DNA from: Acidobacteriaceae bacterium | GTDB lineage: Bacteria > Acidobacteriota > Terriglobia > Terriglobales > Acidobacteriaceae | NCBI GenBank assembly: GCA_003131315.1 | Contig: PKUV01000131.1 | Location: forward strand, 1 to 64,000 | Length of the DNA: 64,000 bases | Reading direction: 5' to 3' | Shown: piece after piece, positions 1 to 8,577 of the stretch | Layout: every line of letters starts with the position of its first letter | How positions within the stretch are numbered: the stretch's first letter is position 1 | Made by a program: the position numbers and the translations under genes | Notes under the pieces: generated by a model | Told to the model about the DNA's origin: nothing | Database searches by the model: none | What the model saw: only the letters and a program-made list of their open reading frames with translations

Positions 1-22
1 GGACGGGCGAGGACGCCCGTCC
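1..22. repeat. Palindromic repeat inside ABC transporter gene
   Basis: Arms GGACGGGCG and CGCCCGTCC flank a 4-nt centre. The related half-motif gcgcccgtccccac occurs near 63562. It lies in frame within the start of the ATPase domain. Confidence 0.6.
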
Positions 23-1151
23 CTCCACCGGCGTTGTATGCGAACCACACATGGTCAAATTCAATCCGCCCCGGCCCCTGCGGTTGTTTCGCGATCGCCG
101 GCGACGTCACTTCAATCTTCGTATCCAGCAGCTTGAACACGCGCTCTCCCGCTGCCATCGCCGACTGCAGGATGTTGTACTTCTCGCTCAAGTCCTGAAT
201 CGGACGGAAAAACCGTTGCGCATACTGCATGAACGCGACCAGCACGCCGATCGTCGCCACGCCCCGGATCACGTCCCCCCCGCCAAACCAGATGATGCTG
301 GCGATGGCAATCGCCGACAGCACTTCGACCACCGGGTAATACACCGAGTACGCCATGATCGCGTCTTTGAACGCCTCCATGTGCGAGGCGTTGATGTCGG
401 AAAATTTATTGAAGGCGCGCTTCTCGCGATTGAAAAGCTGCAACACCAGCATCCCCGAGACCGCTTCCTGCAAAAAAGAGTTGATCCGGGCGATTGCCGT
501 GCGGATGCGCCGGTAGGAATCGCGCACCTTGTCGCGAAAAATCTTGGTTGCGTACACGATCAGCGGAAGCACGGCGAAGGTGATGAGCGCCAGCTTCCAG
601 TTCATCTTCATCATGATGCCGATAATGCCGGCAAGCACGAACACGTCTTCAAAAATCGAAACCACGCCCGCCGTGAACATTTCGTTCAGCGCGTCGACGT
701 CGGTGGTCACGCGCGTCACCAGCCGGCCCACCGGGTGCTTGTCGAAAAACCCGACGTGCATGTACTGCAGGTGGCGGAAAATCTGCCTGCGCAGATCGAA
801 CATCACCTTCTGCCCGGTCCACTGCATCAGGTAAGTCTGGACGAACTCAAGGGTGAAAGTGAAGATTAGAATCCCGACGTAAAGCCCGCCAATCTGTGCA
901 ATGCCGGTCAGCGGAGCGTCGCTCAGCCGGTCGCCAATCCAGGAATGCGAGTTCGGCGACTTCGCCAGGTATTTATCGATGGCGATCTTGGTGAGGAACG
1001 GCCCCAGCACGTCCGCCACCGACTTCAGGATGATCGCCGCCAGTGCCACCACCACGTGCCACTTGTACGGACGCAGATACGTAAGCAGCCGCCGCATCAG
1101 CCGGCCGTCGTACGCTTTCCCTAATACTTCTTCTTCCTGATTGGAGGCCAT
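1..1151 (-). CDS. ABC exporter, fused permease/ATPase (N-terminal part only)
   Basis: Partial gene that runs off the left edge; about 383 N-terminal residues are visible. The reverse strand starts at an ATG at 1151 (MASNQEEEVLGKAYDG). It encodes a type-I ABC exporter membrane domain with several hydrophobic helices and the conserved stretch HVGFFDKHPVGRLVTRVTTD. Near the edge the ATPase domain begins (GRIEFDHVWFAYN). Such half-transporters dimerise in the inner membrane and export lipids, peptides or drugs; the substrate cannot be told here. Directly after FAYN, a 22-bp palindrome (1-22) is read as coding sequence, giving GGGTGVLAR, which looks like an inserted repeat. Walker motifs lie outside the window. 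Confidence 0.85.
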   Translation of the reverse strand, partial: MASNQEEEVLGKAYDGRLMRRLLTYLRPYKWHVVVALAAIILKSVADVLGPFLTKIAIDKYLAKSPNSHSWIGDRLSDAPLTGIAQIGGLYVGILIFTFTLEFVQTYLMQWTGQKVMFDLRRQIFRHLQYMHVGFFDKHPVGRLVTRVTTDVDALNEMFTAGVVSIFEDVFVLAGIIGIMMKMNWKLALITFAVLPLIVYATKIFRDKVRDSYRRIRTAIARINSFLQEAVSGMLVLQLFNREKRAFNKFSDINASHMEAFKDAIMAYSVYYPVVEVLSAIAIASIIWFGGGDVIRGVATIGVLVAFMQYAQRFFRPIQDLSEKYNILQSAMAAGERVFKLLDTKIEVTSPAIAKQPQGPGRIEFDHVWFAYNAGGGTGVLAR

Positions 1152-1265
1152 CGGTGGCGCGAGAGATCAGCTTAACGAGAGATCTCTCCAATAGAGATTA
1201 TCCCAAAACCATTACGGTAAATAGATGGCCGAACCGGCGCGCAGGATGGAAAAAGTTCAGTCGAT

Positions 1266-1463
1266 CTAATTAATCTTTTTAATTGTTTTGACGGACCGTG
1301 CCCGCGCAACCGGCTTGGCAGCCTTCGGAGGTTTGAATTCGTGGATCTTGCCGCAATGCGGGCATGTTGCAACCTTGGCATTCTGGTCGGCCATTTCGTG
1401 CAGGAAGTCTGAAAGCGTCTGCCCACAGTGCTCGCATAAAAGATCAATCTTCTCATCGCTCAT
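1266..1463 (-). CDS. Small zinc-ribbon-like protein
   Basis: 65 residues from the ATG at 1463; an upstream GTG at 1478 would add five. Two CxxC pairs (CEHCG near residue 11 and CPHCG near residue 34) suggest one bound zinc ion in a rubredoxin or zinc-ribbon knuckle. The C-terminus is basic (Lys, Arg, Ala), which could bind nucleic acid. It lies alone between the ABC exporter and divergent hemW. The family is not recognised and the function is unknown. The paired cysteines make a real gene more likely than chance. Confidence 0.55.
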   Translation of the reverse strand: MSDEKIDLLCEHCGQTLSDFLHEMADQNAKVATCPHCGKIHEFKPPKAAKPVARARSVKTIKKIN

Positions 1464-1588
1464 ATTTGTTCTCGTCACAGTGCCACGTATGATTTGTTGA
1501 GCCCTTCGGTAGCGGGCTCCTATCCTTCTATTCTAAGCCACTGTCGGACAACCAGCCCCGCGGCGCGTCCCATACAATCGACAACAGT

Positions 1589-2962
1589 ATGCCCCTCGGC
1601 CTCTACATCTCGGTCCCTTTCTGCCGGAGCAAGTGCAGCTACTGCAACTTCGCCTCCGACGTTTTCTCGAAGTCGGCCTATGAAAACTACGTTGCCCGCC
1701 TGCTGGAAGATATCGCCAACTCGCACCGGCTTGCGTCGCAGCTGGGATGCGCATTCGACGAAACCGCCGACTCCATTTATCTCGGCGGAGGAACTCCGTC
1801 GATCCTCGATGCCCCGCAACTGCTGCGCATCTTCGCCGCCGTGCGCGATCATTTTACGGTTACGCCCGATGCCGAGATCACGGTCGAATGCGCTCCGGGC
1901 ACGCTTACGCCCGCTCTCATCGAAACCTTGCTGCAATGCGGCGTGAACCGGGTGAGCCTGGGCGTGCAGTCCTTCGTCGATCGGGAAGCGCAGTCCGTGG
2001 GACGGCTGCACAAACGCACCACCGTTCTCGAAGAGATCGGTCGCCTGCGGGAGGCCGGCCTCGCCAACATTAACATCGACCTGATTGCCGGGTTGCCGCA
2101 TCAGACGGCGGAAAGCTGGGCCTTCTCAGTGTCGGAGACGATTGCGACGGGGGTTCCGCACGCGAGCGTTTACATGCTCGAGGTAGACGAAGATTCTCGC
2201 CTGGGCAGGGAACTGATCGCCGGCGGCGCCCGCTACCACGCCCACTTTGTGCCCGATGACGACGCGACTGCGGATTTCTACCAGCAGGCATGTGAGATGC
2301 TAGCCTCCGCTGGTATTGCGGAGTACGAAATTTCCAACTTTGCCCGCACCGTACCGCATTCGCAAAACGGCGAGTTACAAAATAACGAGTCGCGCCATAA
2401 CTTGAAATATTGGACACGCCAGCCCTATCTCGGTTTCGGCGTCGATGCACACTCGATGCTTGCTGTCGATCATCACGACGCTGATCACCACCAGGCCGTC
2501 CGCTTCGCAACCCCCGACTCGCTCGACGCCTACATGAATCGCGCGCCTCATACGGTAACGCCGGTTTCCGCGCAAGCGGCAATCGAAGAAAGTTTCTTCC
2601 TCGGTCTGCGCCTAAATCGCGGCATCGATCTAGAAAGCCTGCGTACAGAATTCAGCTCGGAGTTCGGACCTGCGAGCTTCTTGAACATGAATTGTCATCC
2701 TGAGCGAAGCGAAGGACCTGCTGTTTGTCGGAAATCGGCGCAAACTGTGGATTCTTTGTCGCCCTCGCGACATACGGTCAGCCCAGACGCAGTCGCCGTT
2801 TGGGAATCGGCGATCAAGCAGTCCATACAAGAAGGCCTGCTCGAACAGCAAGACTCGACCTTGCGCCTCACCGCTCGCGGCCGTCTCTTATCCAATGAAG
2901 TCTTTGCCAGATTTCTTATCGAAGAAACAAAAGTGGGAACCGGTCACGTGAATCCACGTTAG
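1589..2962 (+). CDS. hemW: HemW-like radical SAM protein
   Basis: 457 residues. The N-terminus carries the radical SAM cluster motif CRSKCSYC (Cys12, 16, 19), followed by YLGGGTPS and GVQSFVD, typical of the coproporphyrinogen III oxidase-like HemW family. HemW proteins bind heme and an Fe4S4 cluster and are regarded as heme chaperones rather than true oxidases; the family assignment is firm, the exact role inferred. An oddity lies near residues 368-400: a stretch encoded by a copy of the common 'gtcatcctgagcgaagcg' repeat (about 2691-2770) is read in frame (CHPERSEGP), inserting about 30 residues within the C-terminal domain. Confidence 0.9.
   Translation: MPLGLYISVPFCRSKCSYCNFASDVFSKSAYENYVARLLEDIANSHRLASQLGCAFDETADSIYLGGGTPSILDAPQLLRIFAAVRDHFTVTPDAEITVECAPGTLTPALIETLLQCGVNRVSLGVQSFVDREAQSVGRLHKRTTVLEEIGRLREAGLANINIDLIAGLPHQTAESWAFSVSETIATGVPHASVYMLEVDEDSRLGRELIAGGARYHAHFVPDDDATADFYQQACEMLASAGIAEYEISNFARTVPHSQNGELQNNESRHNLKYWTRQPYLGFGVDAHSMLAVDHHDADHHQAVRFATPDSLDAYMNRAPHTVTPVSAQAAIEESFFLGLRLNRGIDLESLRTEFSSEFGPASFLNMNCHPERSEGPAVCRKSAQTVDSLSPSRHTVSPDAVAVWESAIKQSIQEGLLEQQDSTLRLTARGRLLSNEVFARFLIEETKVGTGHVNPR
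2691..2770. repeat. Dispersed repeat inserted in frame in hemW
   Basis: The sequence around tgtcatcctgagcgaagcg followed by aaggacctgctgtttgtcgg translates to CHPERSEGP and interrupts otherwise HemW-like sequence. The 'cctgagcgaagcgaagg' type of repeat is familiar from acidobacterial genomes (recollection, not searched). The right boundary is approximate. Confidence 0.55.
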
Positions 2963-2991
2963 TTGACCGATTAGTGCCGTTCGGCTTTGGC

Positions 2992-3306
2992 CTATCCGGT
3001 CCCCACCATCTCAAAAACTTTGGGGAGGCCGATGCCCAAGATGGGCGGCTCAAATGCCAGAGCCTGTATGCCGGCCTCTCCCGAAAGACTCATCCACACA
3101 ATGCGAAACTGCGCCCGCGACGCGCCATGTTGCACGTCCAGCACTTCTCCGGGCTGGACCTTCGAGCGCACGCCGATCAGAACTGCCCCATGATTGCTGA
3201 CGTTTCGCACGCGAACCAGCTCCGCGAAAGGCCGCGCCATCCTGTCCACTCCCCAGATGCGTACCGGCAACTCCAGGTTCAGTCTGCGCTCTTTTCGCCG
3301 ATCCAT
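2992..3306 (-). CDS. PilZ domain protein
   Basis: 104 residues from the ATG at 3306 (MDRRKERR); an in-frame start at 3330 would add eight. The N-terminal RRKERR followed by LPVRIWG, then VRNVSNHGAVL, is a single small PilZ beta-barrel arrangement. PilZ domains typically bind cyclic di-GMP through an RxxxR and a D/NxSxxG motif; RKERR and NVSNHG resemble these. It is convergent with hemW, the stop codons lying about 30 bp apart. Its target is unknown. Confidence 0.7.
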   Translation of the reverse strand: MDRRKERRLNLELPVRIWGVDRMARPFAELVRVRNVSNHGAVLIGVRSKVQPGEVLDVQHGASRAQFRIVWMSLSGEAGIQALAFEPPILGIGLPKVFEMVGTG

Positions 3307-3619
3307 TTCCGCTCCCGGATTTCGCTCCAACGATTCAAGCGGATCATAACCAGGAACGCCTCAAAGCGAAACGTCACGTCAGTTACACGCCAAACAGTTC
3401 CCGAAGTTACGTTGCATTTATGGAAACTCTGGTTAAGTTGGTTCCTGGATAGGTTTGAAGGGGCATGGCTTCAGCCATGCCGTTGGACCCCGTCACACAA
3501 ACGGCTTTTGGCCGCTGAGGGCGGCTGCGGCGCACATGACGAGTTCTTCAGCAACCGTTTAGGAGGCTGAGAGGCGAAATTGACTTTTCCCGCGGCTTGC
3601 TAGACCGAAGTGCGTGGCT
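3307..3619. other. Intergenic stretch with one hairpin repeat
   Basis: No gene is supported. It holds a hairpin of the CTTCAG-loop family at 3462-3481 (GGCATGG, loop CTTCAG, CCATGCC) and GC-rich flanks that look like more of the same repeat. Confidence 0.6.
3462..3481. repeat. CTTCAG-loop hairpin repeat, copy A
   Basis: Seven-base-pair stem GGCATGG/CCATGCC with loop CTTCAG, followed by GTTGGACC. Related copies lie at 32766-32786 and 60078-60097, where stem bases differ but pairing is kept. Confidence 0.7.
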
Positions 3620-4102
3620 CTATGCGTGGACGTTAAGGCTGTGGCTTCCATAGACCAGCTCTAACACGGAGTTCGTGATGTCAGAGGTGCTGGAGGAAGA
3701 ACTACTCGAATTCACCGTGCTAAGCAGTTCCTGGACCAACTGCTCCGATTGGGATGCGACGTTTGTCTCGAGTGTCTGCGATGGCGAAGCAGCGTTTTTC
3801 AAGTCGCTCTGGACGGTCGCAAAAGCAGACTGGGCGCTGGATATATTTCCCGAGCTCAGCGCGCCACCGAGCGCTGTCAGATCGGTAGAGAGTTGAGAAC
3901 TGCTCGGCTGACTGTTTCCACTGGCGGTCGCCGAGAGTTGGCTTATCCTCTGCACGGTCTGGAATGCCGAGTTGGCGCCATTCAGGTCACGCGACGCAAG
4001 ACTGTTTTGCAGAGACTGCAATGCCTGCTGCAGCTGAGTGGAGTTGCTTGACGCGAGAACGTACTCACTGAGGCTTGCGGCCGAAATCGAACCAGTTGTC
4101 AT
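3620..4102 (-). CDS. Ser/Gln-rich protein with two internal repeats
   Basis: 160 residues. The start is set by AGGTGA six bases upstream of the ATG. No known fold is recognised. Two copies of a helical unit are visible: SLASRDLNGANSAFQTVQ and ALSSGNISSAQSAFATVQ, each roughly 38 residues apart and matching L-x-S-(R/G)-(D/N)-(L/I)-x-(G/S)-A-x-SAF-x-TVQ. A run of eight serines lies near residue 132. There is no evident signal peptide or membrane helix. Small proteins with such repeats occur in Acidobacteriota and Burkholderia (from memory); the function is unknown. Confidence 0.6.
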   Translation of the reverse strand: MTTGSISAASLSEYVLASSNSTQLQQALQSLQNSLASRDLNGANSAFQTVQRISQLSATASGNSQPSSSQLSTDLTALGGALSSGNISSAQSAFATVQSDLKNAASPSQTLETNVASQSEQLVQELLSTVNSSSSSSSTSDITNSVLELVYGSHSLNVHA

Positions 4103-4336
4103 TGTTTCACCTGCACGGGGGCCGTAGCCTACTCCCGCTTGTCTATGCTATCGGCACCGTGCTCCAAAACTTTAGGACATATTCCTGCGCGCGATAAGAG
4201 CGGCCCGTCCATGGGAAACAAACGACTTATGGGCTTGTCTGCGCAGAGTACGATCCTTCGTGTAGGCAACGGATCACTGCGAACCAGGACAGCGCCAGCG
4301 ACAGTTCGGTTACAGTTGAGCCGGAACGGGTCGCGG

Positions 4337-4365
4337 TTGCAAACGCTCAAATCGTCAATTAAGCT
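4337..4365 (+). promoter_or_regulatory. Possible original tRNA-Leu promoter, now orphaned
   Basis: TTGCAA (4337-4342) and TAAGCT (4360-4365), 17 bases apart, lie about 28 bases before the tRNA 5' half at 4393. If real, this promoter now transcribes only the orphan half at attL. Confidence 0.3.
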
Positions 4366-4391
4366 AGTCCTCTCTTCACTTTTATGTACTG

Positions 4392-4434
4392 AGCCGGGAT
4401 GGCGGAACTGGCAGACGCAGCGGACTCAAAATCC
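4392..4434. repeat. attL core, 43-bp direct repeat
   Basis: Exactly matches 30192-30234. It marks the left boundary of the integrated element and lies 133 bp before the integrase gene. Confidence 0.93.
4393..4434 (+). pseudogene. Orphan 5' half of tRNA-Leu(CAA) at attL
   Basis: Identical for 42 bases to the start of the intact tRNA at 30193. It covers the acceptor 5' strand, the D arm and the anticodon arm up to ATCC, then diverges into element sequence (TACAAACT). It has no variable arm, T arm or 3' end, so it cannot fold into a tRNA. Confidence 0.95.
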
Positions 4435-4510
4435 TACAAACTACCTCGATTAATACTCTATCTCACTGATATAGATAAACTTATTGACATAGTGCCCAAG
4501 AGGGCATACC

Positions 4511-4529
4511 TTACACATCTATTACACAT
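4511..4529 (+). promoter_or_regulatory. Candidate integrase arm-type sites, left end
   Basis: Two direct copies of TTACACAT (4511-4518 and 4522-4529) lie between attL and the integrase start. Similar TTGCACAK octamers lie beside attR (30110-30125). Arm-binding is inferred from position and symmetry only. Confidence 0.35.
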
Positions 4530-4567
4530 TTCCGGGTTCTCGCGCCGCTTCAAACTGAGGAACGAAG

Positions 4568-5866
4568 ATGCCAGAACAACACGCCATCCTTGGCGGCAAG
4601 GTTCACGTCTACAAGCGTCCAAACAGCAGCCTTTGGCAGTGTTCAAGCTATTTCGCGGGCAAAAATCGGCGGACCAGCACGAAGGAAGAGAGCCTCTCTA
4701 AGGCCAAGGAAATCGCGGAGGACTGGTACCTACAGCTTCGCGGAAAACTCCGTGGTGGCGAGATCAAGAGCGAAAAGACCTTTCGCGAGGTATCTGAACG
4801 CTACCTGCACGAGTACGACATCATCACCCAGGGACAACGCAACAAGCGATATGTGGAGGGCCAGCATTGGCGATCAAGCGTTCACTTGGTCCCCTTCTTC
4901 GGGAACCTGGGCGTTTCAGAGATCACCGCAGGAAAGATCCAGGAATACCGAATTCACAGACACCAAGAAGCAATTACGAAACGTGGCAAGCCGCCTGGTC
5001 ATAGCACTCTGCATCAAGAAATTGTGACGCTTCGCCAGACCCTAAAAACGGCGCTGCGCCACGGATGGCTCGACCGGCTCCCCGATTTCTCTGAACCGTA
5101 CCGGTCTTCCCCAAAAATCTCCCACAGGGCGTGGTTCTCACCAGAGGAATACAAGAGACTGTACGAAGCCACACGAAAGCGCGCGCACGAGCCAAAAAAG
5201 AAGGGCTTCACATGGGAAGCCGAACAACTTCACGACTATGTGCTCCTTGCAGTCAACACCGGACTGCGTCCTGACGAGGCATGGCGCCTTGAGTTCCGGG
5301 ATGTCACGATCGTTGACGACGAGGATTTGGGTAAGACGATCTTAGAGATTGAAGTGCGCGGCAAGCGCGGCGTCGGATATTGCAAGAGTATGCCCGGTGC
5401 AGTGAGGCCTTTTGAGCGACTTCGAAGCCGGCTACGCCCGGCGCGCATTTATGGCGTGAACACGCCCATAAAAACGTCCGTGACCTCTGCTGAACTTGGG
5501 GATCAATGGCGCATTCCGGGACCGACGGACCTTATTTTTCCGAAGTGGCAGCGCGAGCTTTTCAAAACCATCCTCGACGAACAAAATCTTCGCTTTGACC
5601 GCGAAGGACGCCCCCGTACGGCCTACAGTCTGCGGCATACATACATCTGCCTACGCCTCATGGAAGGTGCTGACATCTATCAAATCGCTAAGAACTGCCG
5701 CACTAGCGTGGAGATGATTGAGAAATACTACGCGGCGCACATCAAGACCTCGCTCGATGCCGCTGCGATCAACGTCATGCGGCCCAAGAAAAACAAGAAA
5801 GGAAAGAAAGCCATCCAGCCCACTCAGGCTTTACCGCAACCCCCGCAGCAGGAAACCGATGTGTAA
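4568..5866 (+). CDS. int: Tyrosine site-specific integrase of the element
   Basis: 432 residues. The start at the ATG at 4568 is preceded by GAGGAACGAAG. The N-terminal half is an arm/core-binding region; the C-terminal half holds the catalytic domain: Arg in NTGLRPDEAW (near residue 233), Lys in VRGKRG, the SLRHTY box (Arg near 356, His near 357) and the tyrosine nucleophile in MIEKYYAAH (near 387). The C-terminal 40 residues are Lys/Pro/Gln-rich. It should catalyse integration and excision at the 43-bp tRNA-Leu core; adjacency to attL is the usual arrangement. No excisionase gene was recognised. Confidence 0.95.
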   Translation: MPEQHAILGGKVHVYKRPNSSLWQCSSYFAGKNRRTSTKEESLSKAKEIAEDWYLQLRGKLRGGEIKSEKTFREVSERYLHEYDIITQGQRNKRYVEGQHWRSSVHLVPFFGNLGVSEITAGKIQEYRIHRHQEAITKRGKPPGHSTLHQEIVTLRQTLKTALRHGWLDRLPDFSEPYRSSPKISHRAWFSPEEYKRLYEATRKRAHEPKKKGFTWEAEQLHDYVLLAVNTGLRPDEAWRLEFRDVTIVDDEDLGKTILEIEVRGKRGVGYCKSMPGAVRPFERLRSRLRPARIYGVNTPIKTSVTSAELGDQWRIPGPTDLIFPKWQRELFKTILDEQNLRFDREGRPRTAYSLRHTYICLRLMEGADIYQIAKNCRTSVEMIEKYYAAHIKTSLDAAAINVMRPKKNKKGKKAIQPTQALPQPPQQETDV

Positions 5867-6185
5867 AATCGGGCTGCGAGCGCGCGGCAATCTTGCAGAC
5901 GGTGTCTGCAAAATGTTGTCCTGAGGCCGTACATCATTGGTCCGTCTCATCATTGGCGCGATGGAGTGTCGAGGCGACCGCGATCCGGTTGCTTGAGTTG
6001 AGCGCTAAGGCGTAAGGAGAACGGGGAGCGTTACGCAACCTTGACAGCGACCAAGCCCGCGGAGTCCGTGGAGCGCCAGCCCTACCGATCAAAATCCACG
6101 CCCCGGCCAACCTAGCAGCGCTACAGTCACGAGCGCCGTTGGGCTAACGTACAATAAAGCATTACCAGAGACCCCAGGAGGCTCA
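5867..6185. other. Intergenic stretch, nothing recognised
   Basis: No open frame with coding character, no tRNA, no clear terminator. It ends with the CAGGAGG ribosome site of the next gene. Confidence 0.5.
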
Positions 6186-6839
6186 TTGAGCGTGCGCTCC
6201 CTGATTCCAGTGCTTGCTTTTGTGGCATTCTGTCTTGTTGTGTCGCTAGCAGCACCATTCGGTCGTTGGCCGTGGTCCCTTTTACCCGCCGACTTTAGAT
6301 TACCGTTCCTTGCGTTCGCTACGAATCTGGTTTTAGTAGCGGTCACTTGGATTTATGTGCTCATCACGCGGGAACAACTAAGAGAAATTCAGGCCGAACG
6401 AGAACCGCTCGCAGTGCTTCATCCACGAATTCCAAATGCTTGCGTCGAAGACATCAAGTATGGCAAAGGGCATGGGGAGTATCGGGAGGGGCCGCCCATC
6501 TTCCTTGACGTTTGGAATGTTAGCGGCCCCACGATCATGGTGCTTCGCGTGGCCTTGTCAGTGACGGATTGCGAAGACAGAGAGGTCTTGGAACCACAGG
6601 TTCTCGTGGAATCTGGCAAGGTTGCGTCCATTAACGTTGCCTACAAGCTGATGAACATACTATCCGCGAAAAATGCCGAGGATGTGATTAACTTTGCTGA
6701 TAAGACCAGAGCGATCACCACCTTCGTTGTCGAATATTTTTCACTGAAAGGCACACGGTCCGTTCAATCCAAGTATGAGTTTCTCTTCCGCGTCAGTGAT
6801 ACATACATCAACACAAAGATTGTGGATCACAAGGCCTAA
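6186..6839 (+). CDS. Two-helix membrane protein of unknown function
   Basis: 217 residues from a TTG start at 6186, chosen because CAGGAGG lies only four to five bases upstream; a GTG at 6192 is the alternative. Two hydrophobic helices (about residues 6-27 and 42-62) form an N-terminal hairpin. They are followed by a REQLREIQAERE linker and a cytoplasmic or periplasmic beta-rich domain of about 140 residues. No family is recognised. It is the first gene of a same-strand series with a J-domain protein, a Sel1-repeat protein and a lipoprotein. The architecture resembles small membrane-anchored sensors, but no function can be assigned. Confidence 0.65.
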   Translation: MSVRSLIPVLAFVAFCLVVSLAAPFGRWPWSLLPADFRLPFLAFATNLVLVAVTWIYVLITREQLREIQAEREPLAVLHPRIPNACVEDIKYGKGHGEYREGPPIFLDVWNVSGPTIMVLRVALSVTDCEDREVLEPQVLVESGKVASINVAYKLMNILSAKNAEDVINFADKTRAITTFVVEYFSLKGTRSVQSKYEFLFRVSDTYINTKIVDHKA

Positions 6840-6906
6840 ATCGCCGTACCACTCGACGATCATTACGAAGCCCGGTCCGCTGTATTAGTATCGGGTTTGA
6901 ATAGTT

Positions 6907-7683
6907 ATGAAATCGGAAATCGTTCGCCGACTATCGCCGGAAGAAGAAGAGCTTGCAAAGAAGCGCGAAGAACTAGCCCTGCTGCAAGCCGAATTGGCGG
7001 ACCGCGAGCTTCACTTGGCCAATCTGCGGGCGGAACTCTCAACCTTCGAGGGACGATATCTTCGAGAGGTAGGGGTGCTCTACGCGGAACTCGACGATTG
7101 GAAAGCCAAGATCGCGCTGTTGATCGCGGAAGAAGCAGGCACGGTCCAAGCTCGAACTGCCGCGACCGAAGCGCGTAGGCAGGCTGAGGAGTCTTATTCC
7201 GCCGCTCATGGTGAGGCCGCCAGGGCTGCCGACTTCGCTCCTTCGCCGGAGTTGAAGAAGCTTTACAGAGATGTAGCGAAACGGGTCCATCCAGACCTCG
7301 CGACGGATGATGCAGACCGTGCCCATCGCGAACGGTCGATGGCGGCGGCGAACCGTGCGTATCAGCAAGGCGACGTTGACGCTCTCAGAAGAATCCTGGA
7401 GGAGTACGAAAGCAGCCCGGAGGCTGTGCAAGGTACCGGCGTGGCTGCTGATCTGGTCCGCGTCATCCGGCAGATCAGGCAGATGCAGAAGAGGCTTCTT
7501 CAGATAGAGCTAGAGATCACGACCTTGGCCGATTCCGACACCGCCAAGCTAAAGGTCAAAGCGGAAGCGGTCAACAACCAAGGGCGTAACCTGCTTTCGG
7601 AAATGGCACAAGATGTTAAGAGGCGGATCGATATTGAGCGCCGCCAGTTCGAGACGCTTTCCGCAAAGAAGCGAAACCCATGA
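6907..7683 (+). CDS. Coiled-coil J-domain protein
   Basis: 258 residues. Residues 8-100 are a long Glu/Ala/Leu coiled coil. A short J-domain-like segment follows: LKKLYRDVAKRVHPD with the signature HPD at 128-130, then helix ANRAYQQGDVDALRRILEEYE. A second coiled coil occupies residues 185-255. J domains stimulate Hsp70 ATPase; the intact HPD suggests it can contact DnaK (inference). The 3' end overlaps the next gene by four bases (ATGA), so the two are co-translated. It is not canonical DnaJ: there is no Gly/Phe or zinc-finger region. Confidence 0.8.
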   Translation: MKSEIVRRLSPEEEELAKKREELALLQAELADRELHLANLRAELSTFEGRYLREVGVLYAELDDWKAKIALLIAEEAGTVQARTAATEARRQAEESYSAAHGEAARAADFAPSPELKKLYRDVAKRVHPDLATDDADRAHRERSMAAANRAYQQGDVDALRRILEEYESSPEAVQGTGVAADLVRVIRQIRQMQKRLLQIELEITTLADSDTAKLKVKAEAVNNQGRNLLSEMAQDVKRRIDIERRQFETLSAKKRNP

Positions 7684-8513
7684 ACAACGAAGACGAAGAG
7701 ACAACAGGTCTCGTGCCCTTACCGTCTTCTGCCCTTTCGCGCGTTGGATCGACATCCCTTGTTCAGCGCGGGATGCAAGACCGGCTTGCTGCGGAAGAAG
7801 CTGAGCAATGGGTCAAGAAGGGCTGGAGCCTTTCGGTTCAAGGGCAACATGAACAAGCAATTTTATGGTATCGCAAGGCTGTCGAGAAAGGCCTTGCATC
7901 AGCGCAATGCAGGCTCGCCTTTGCCTACGAGTGCGGGTGGGGCGTCCCCAAGGACGACAATCAGGCAGCAGAGTGGTATCGCAAAGCTGCCGAACAAGGT
8001 GACGCGGATGGACAGTTCATGTTGGCCGTGATGTACCAGGAGGGACGTGGAGTCCATCACGACCCGGAGCAGGCCATTTCTTGGTTTCGCAAGTCCGCCG
8101 AACAAGGGGACGAAGGTGCCCAAATGATACTGGGTACGCTCTACGAGGAGGGGAAAATTGTTCCGCAGGACTATCCTCAAGCTGCATTTTGGTATTTGAA
8201 AGTAGTTGCCGTTTTCGATTATTTTGAAGAAATTCAACGCCGCTTGGGCCATATGTATGAGAACGGCCTCGGCGTGCAAAAGGACCTTGAGCAAGCCGTC
8301 CACTGGTATCGGAAGGCCGCTGAACAGGGCAGCGAACTGGCAAAAGCTGCCCTAGCCACATTGCAGATGGCGAAAATACCGGAACCGTCGAAGTCAAAAC
8401 CTACCAGCGAGTCCGAGCCGCGGTATACCAAACTCTCGGGAGAACAGAAGGACCGGGTACTGGACGATCTGAAAGAGCACACGAGAATTCTCGACCAACG
8501 CCAGCTAGATTGA
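7680..8513 (+). CDS. Sel1-repeat (TPR-like) protein
   Basis: 277 residues with about five Sel1 repeats between residues 40 and 230, each of the form A-x-x-WYRKAAEQGDADGQFMLA followed by Y-x-x-GxGVxxD. No signal peptide is seen. The C-terminal 45 residues are polar. Sel1 repeats form solenoid scaffolds for protein-protein contacts. Translational coupling to the upstream J-domain gene by an ATGA overlap suggests that the two products act together, perhaps as an adaptor for chaperone clients; this is inference. Confidence 0.85.
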   Translation: MNNEDEETTGLVPLPSSALSRVGSTSLVQRGMQDRLAAEEAEQWVKKGWSLSVQGQHEQAILWYRKAVEKGLASAQCRLAFAYECGWGVPKDDNQAAEWYRKAAEQGDADGQFMLAVMYQEGRGVHHDPEQAISWFRKSAEQGDEGAQMILGTLYEEGKIVPQDYPQAAFWYLKVVAVFDYFEEIQRRLGHMYENGLGVQKDLEQAVHWYRKAAEQGSELAKAALATLQMAKIPEPSKSKPTSESEPRYTKLSGEQKDRVLDDLKEHTRILDQRQLD

Positions 8514-8577
8514 GCAGAAAATACTCTTCGGGGCAAAATCAATGGGCGGTCGAAGTGTACGAGGCTACGCATCCATT

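Noticed and set aside
51-869. Long plus-strand open frame opposite the ABC transporter
   Set aside because: His/Arg-rich, no family pattern; the minus strand encodes a clear ABC membrane domain in the same place.
1520-2101. Minus-strand frame over hemW
   Set aside because: Shadow of the radical SAM gene; no ribosome site.
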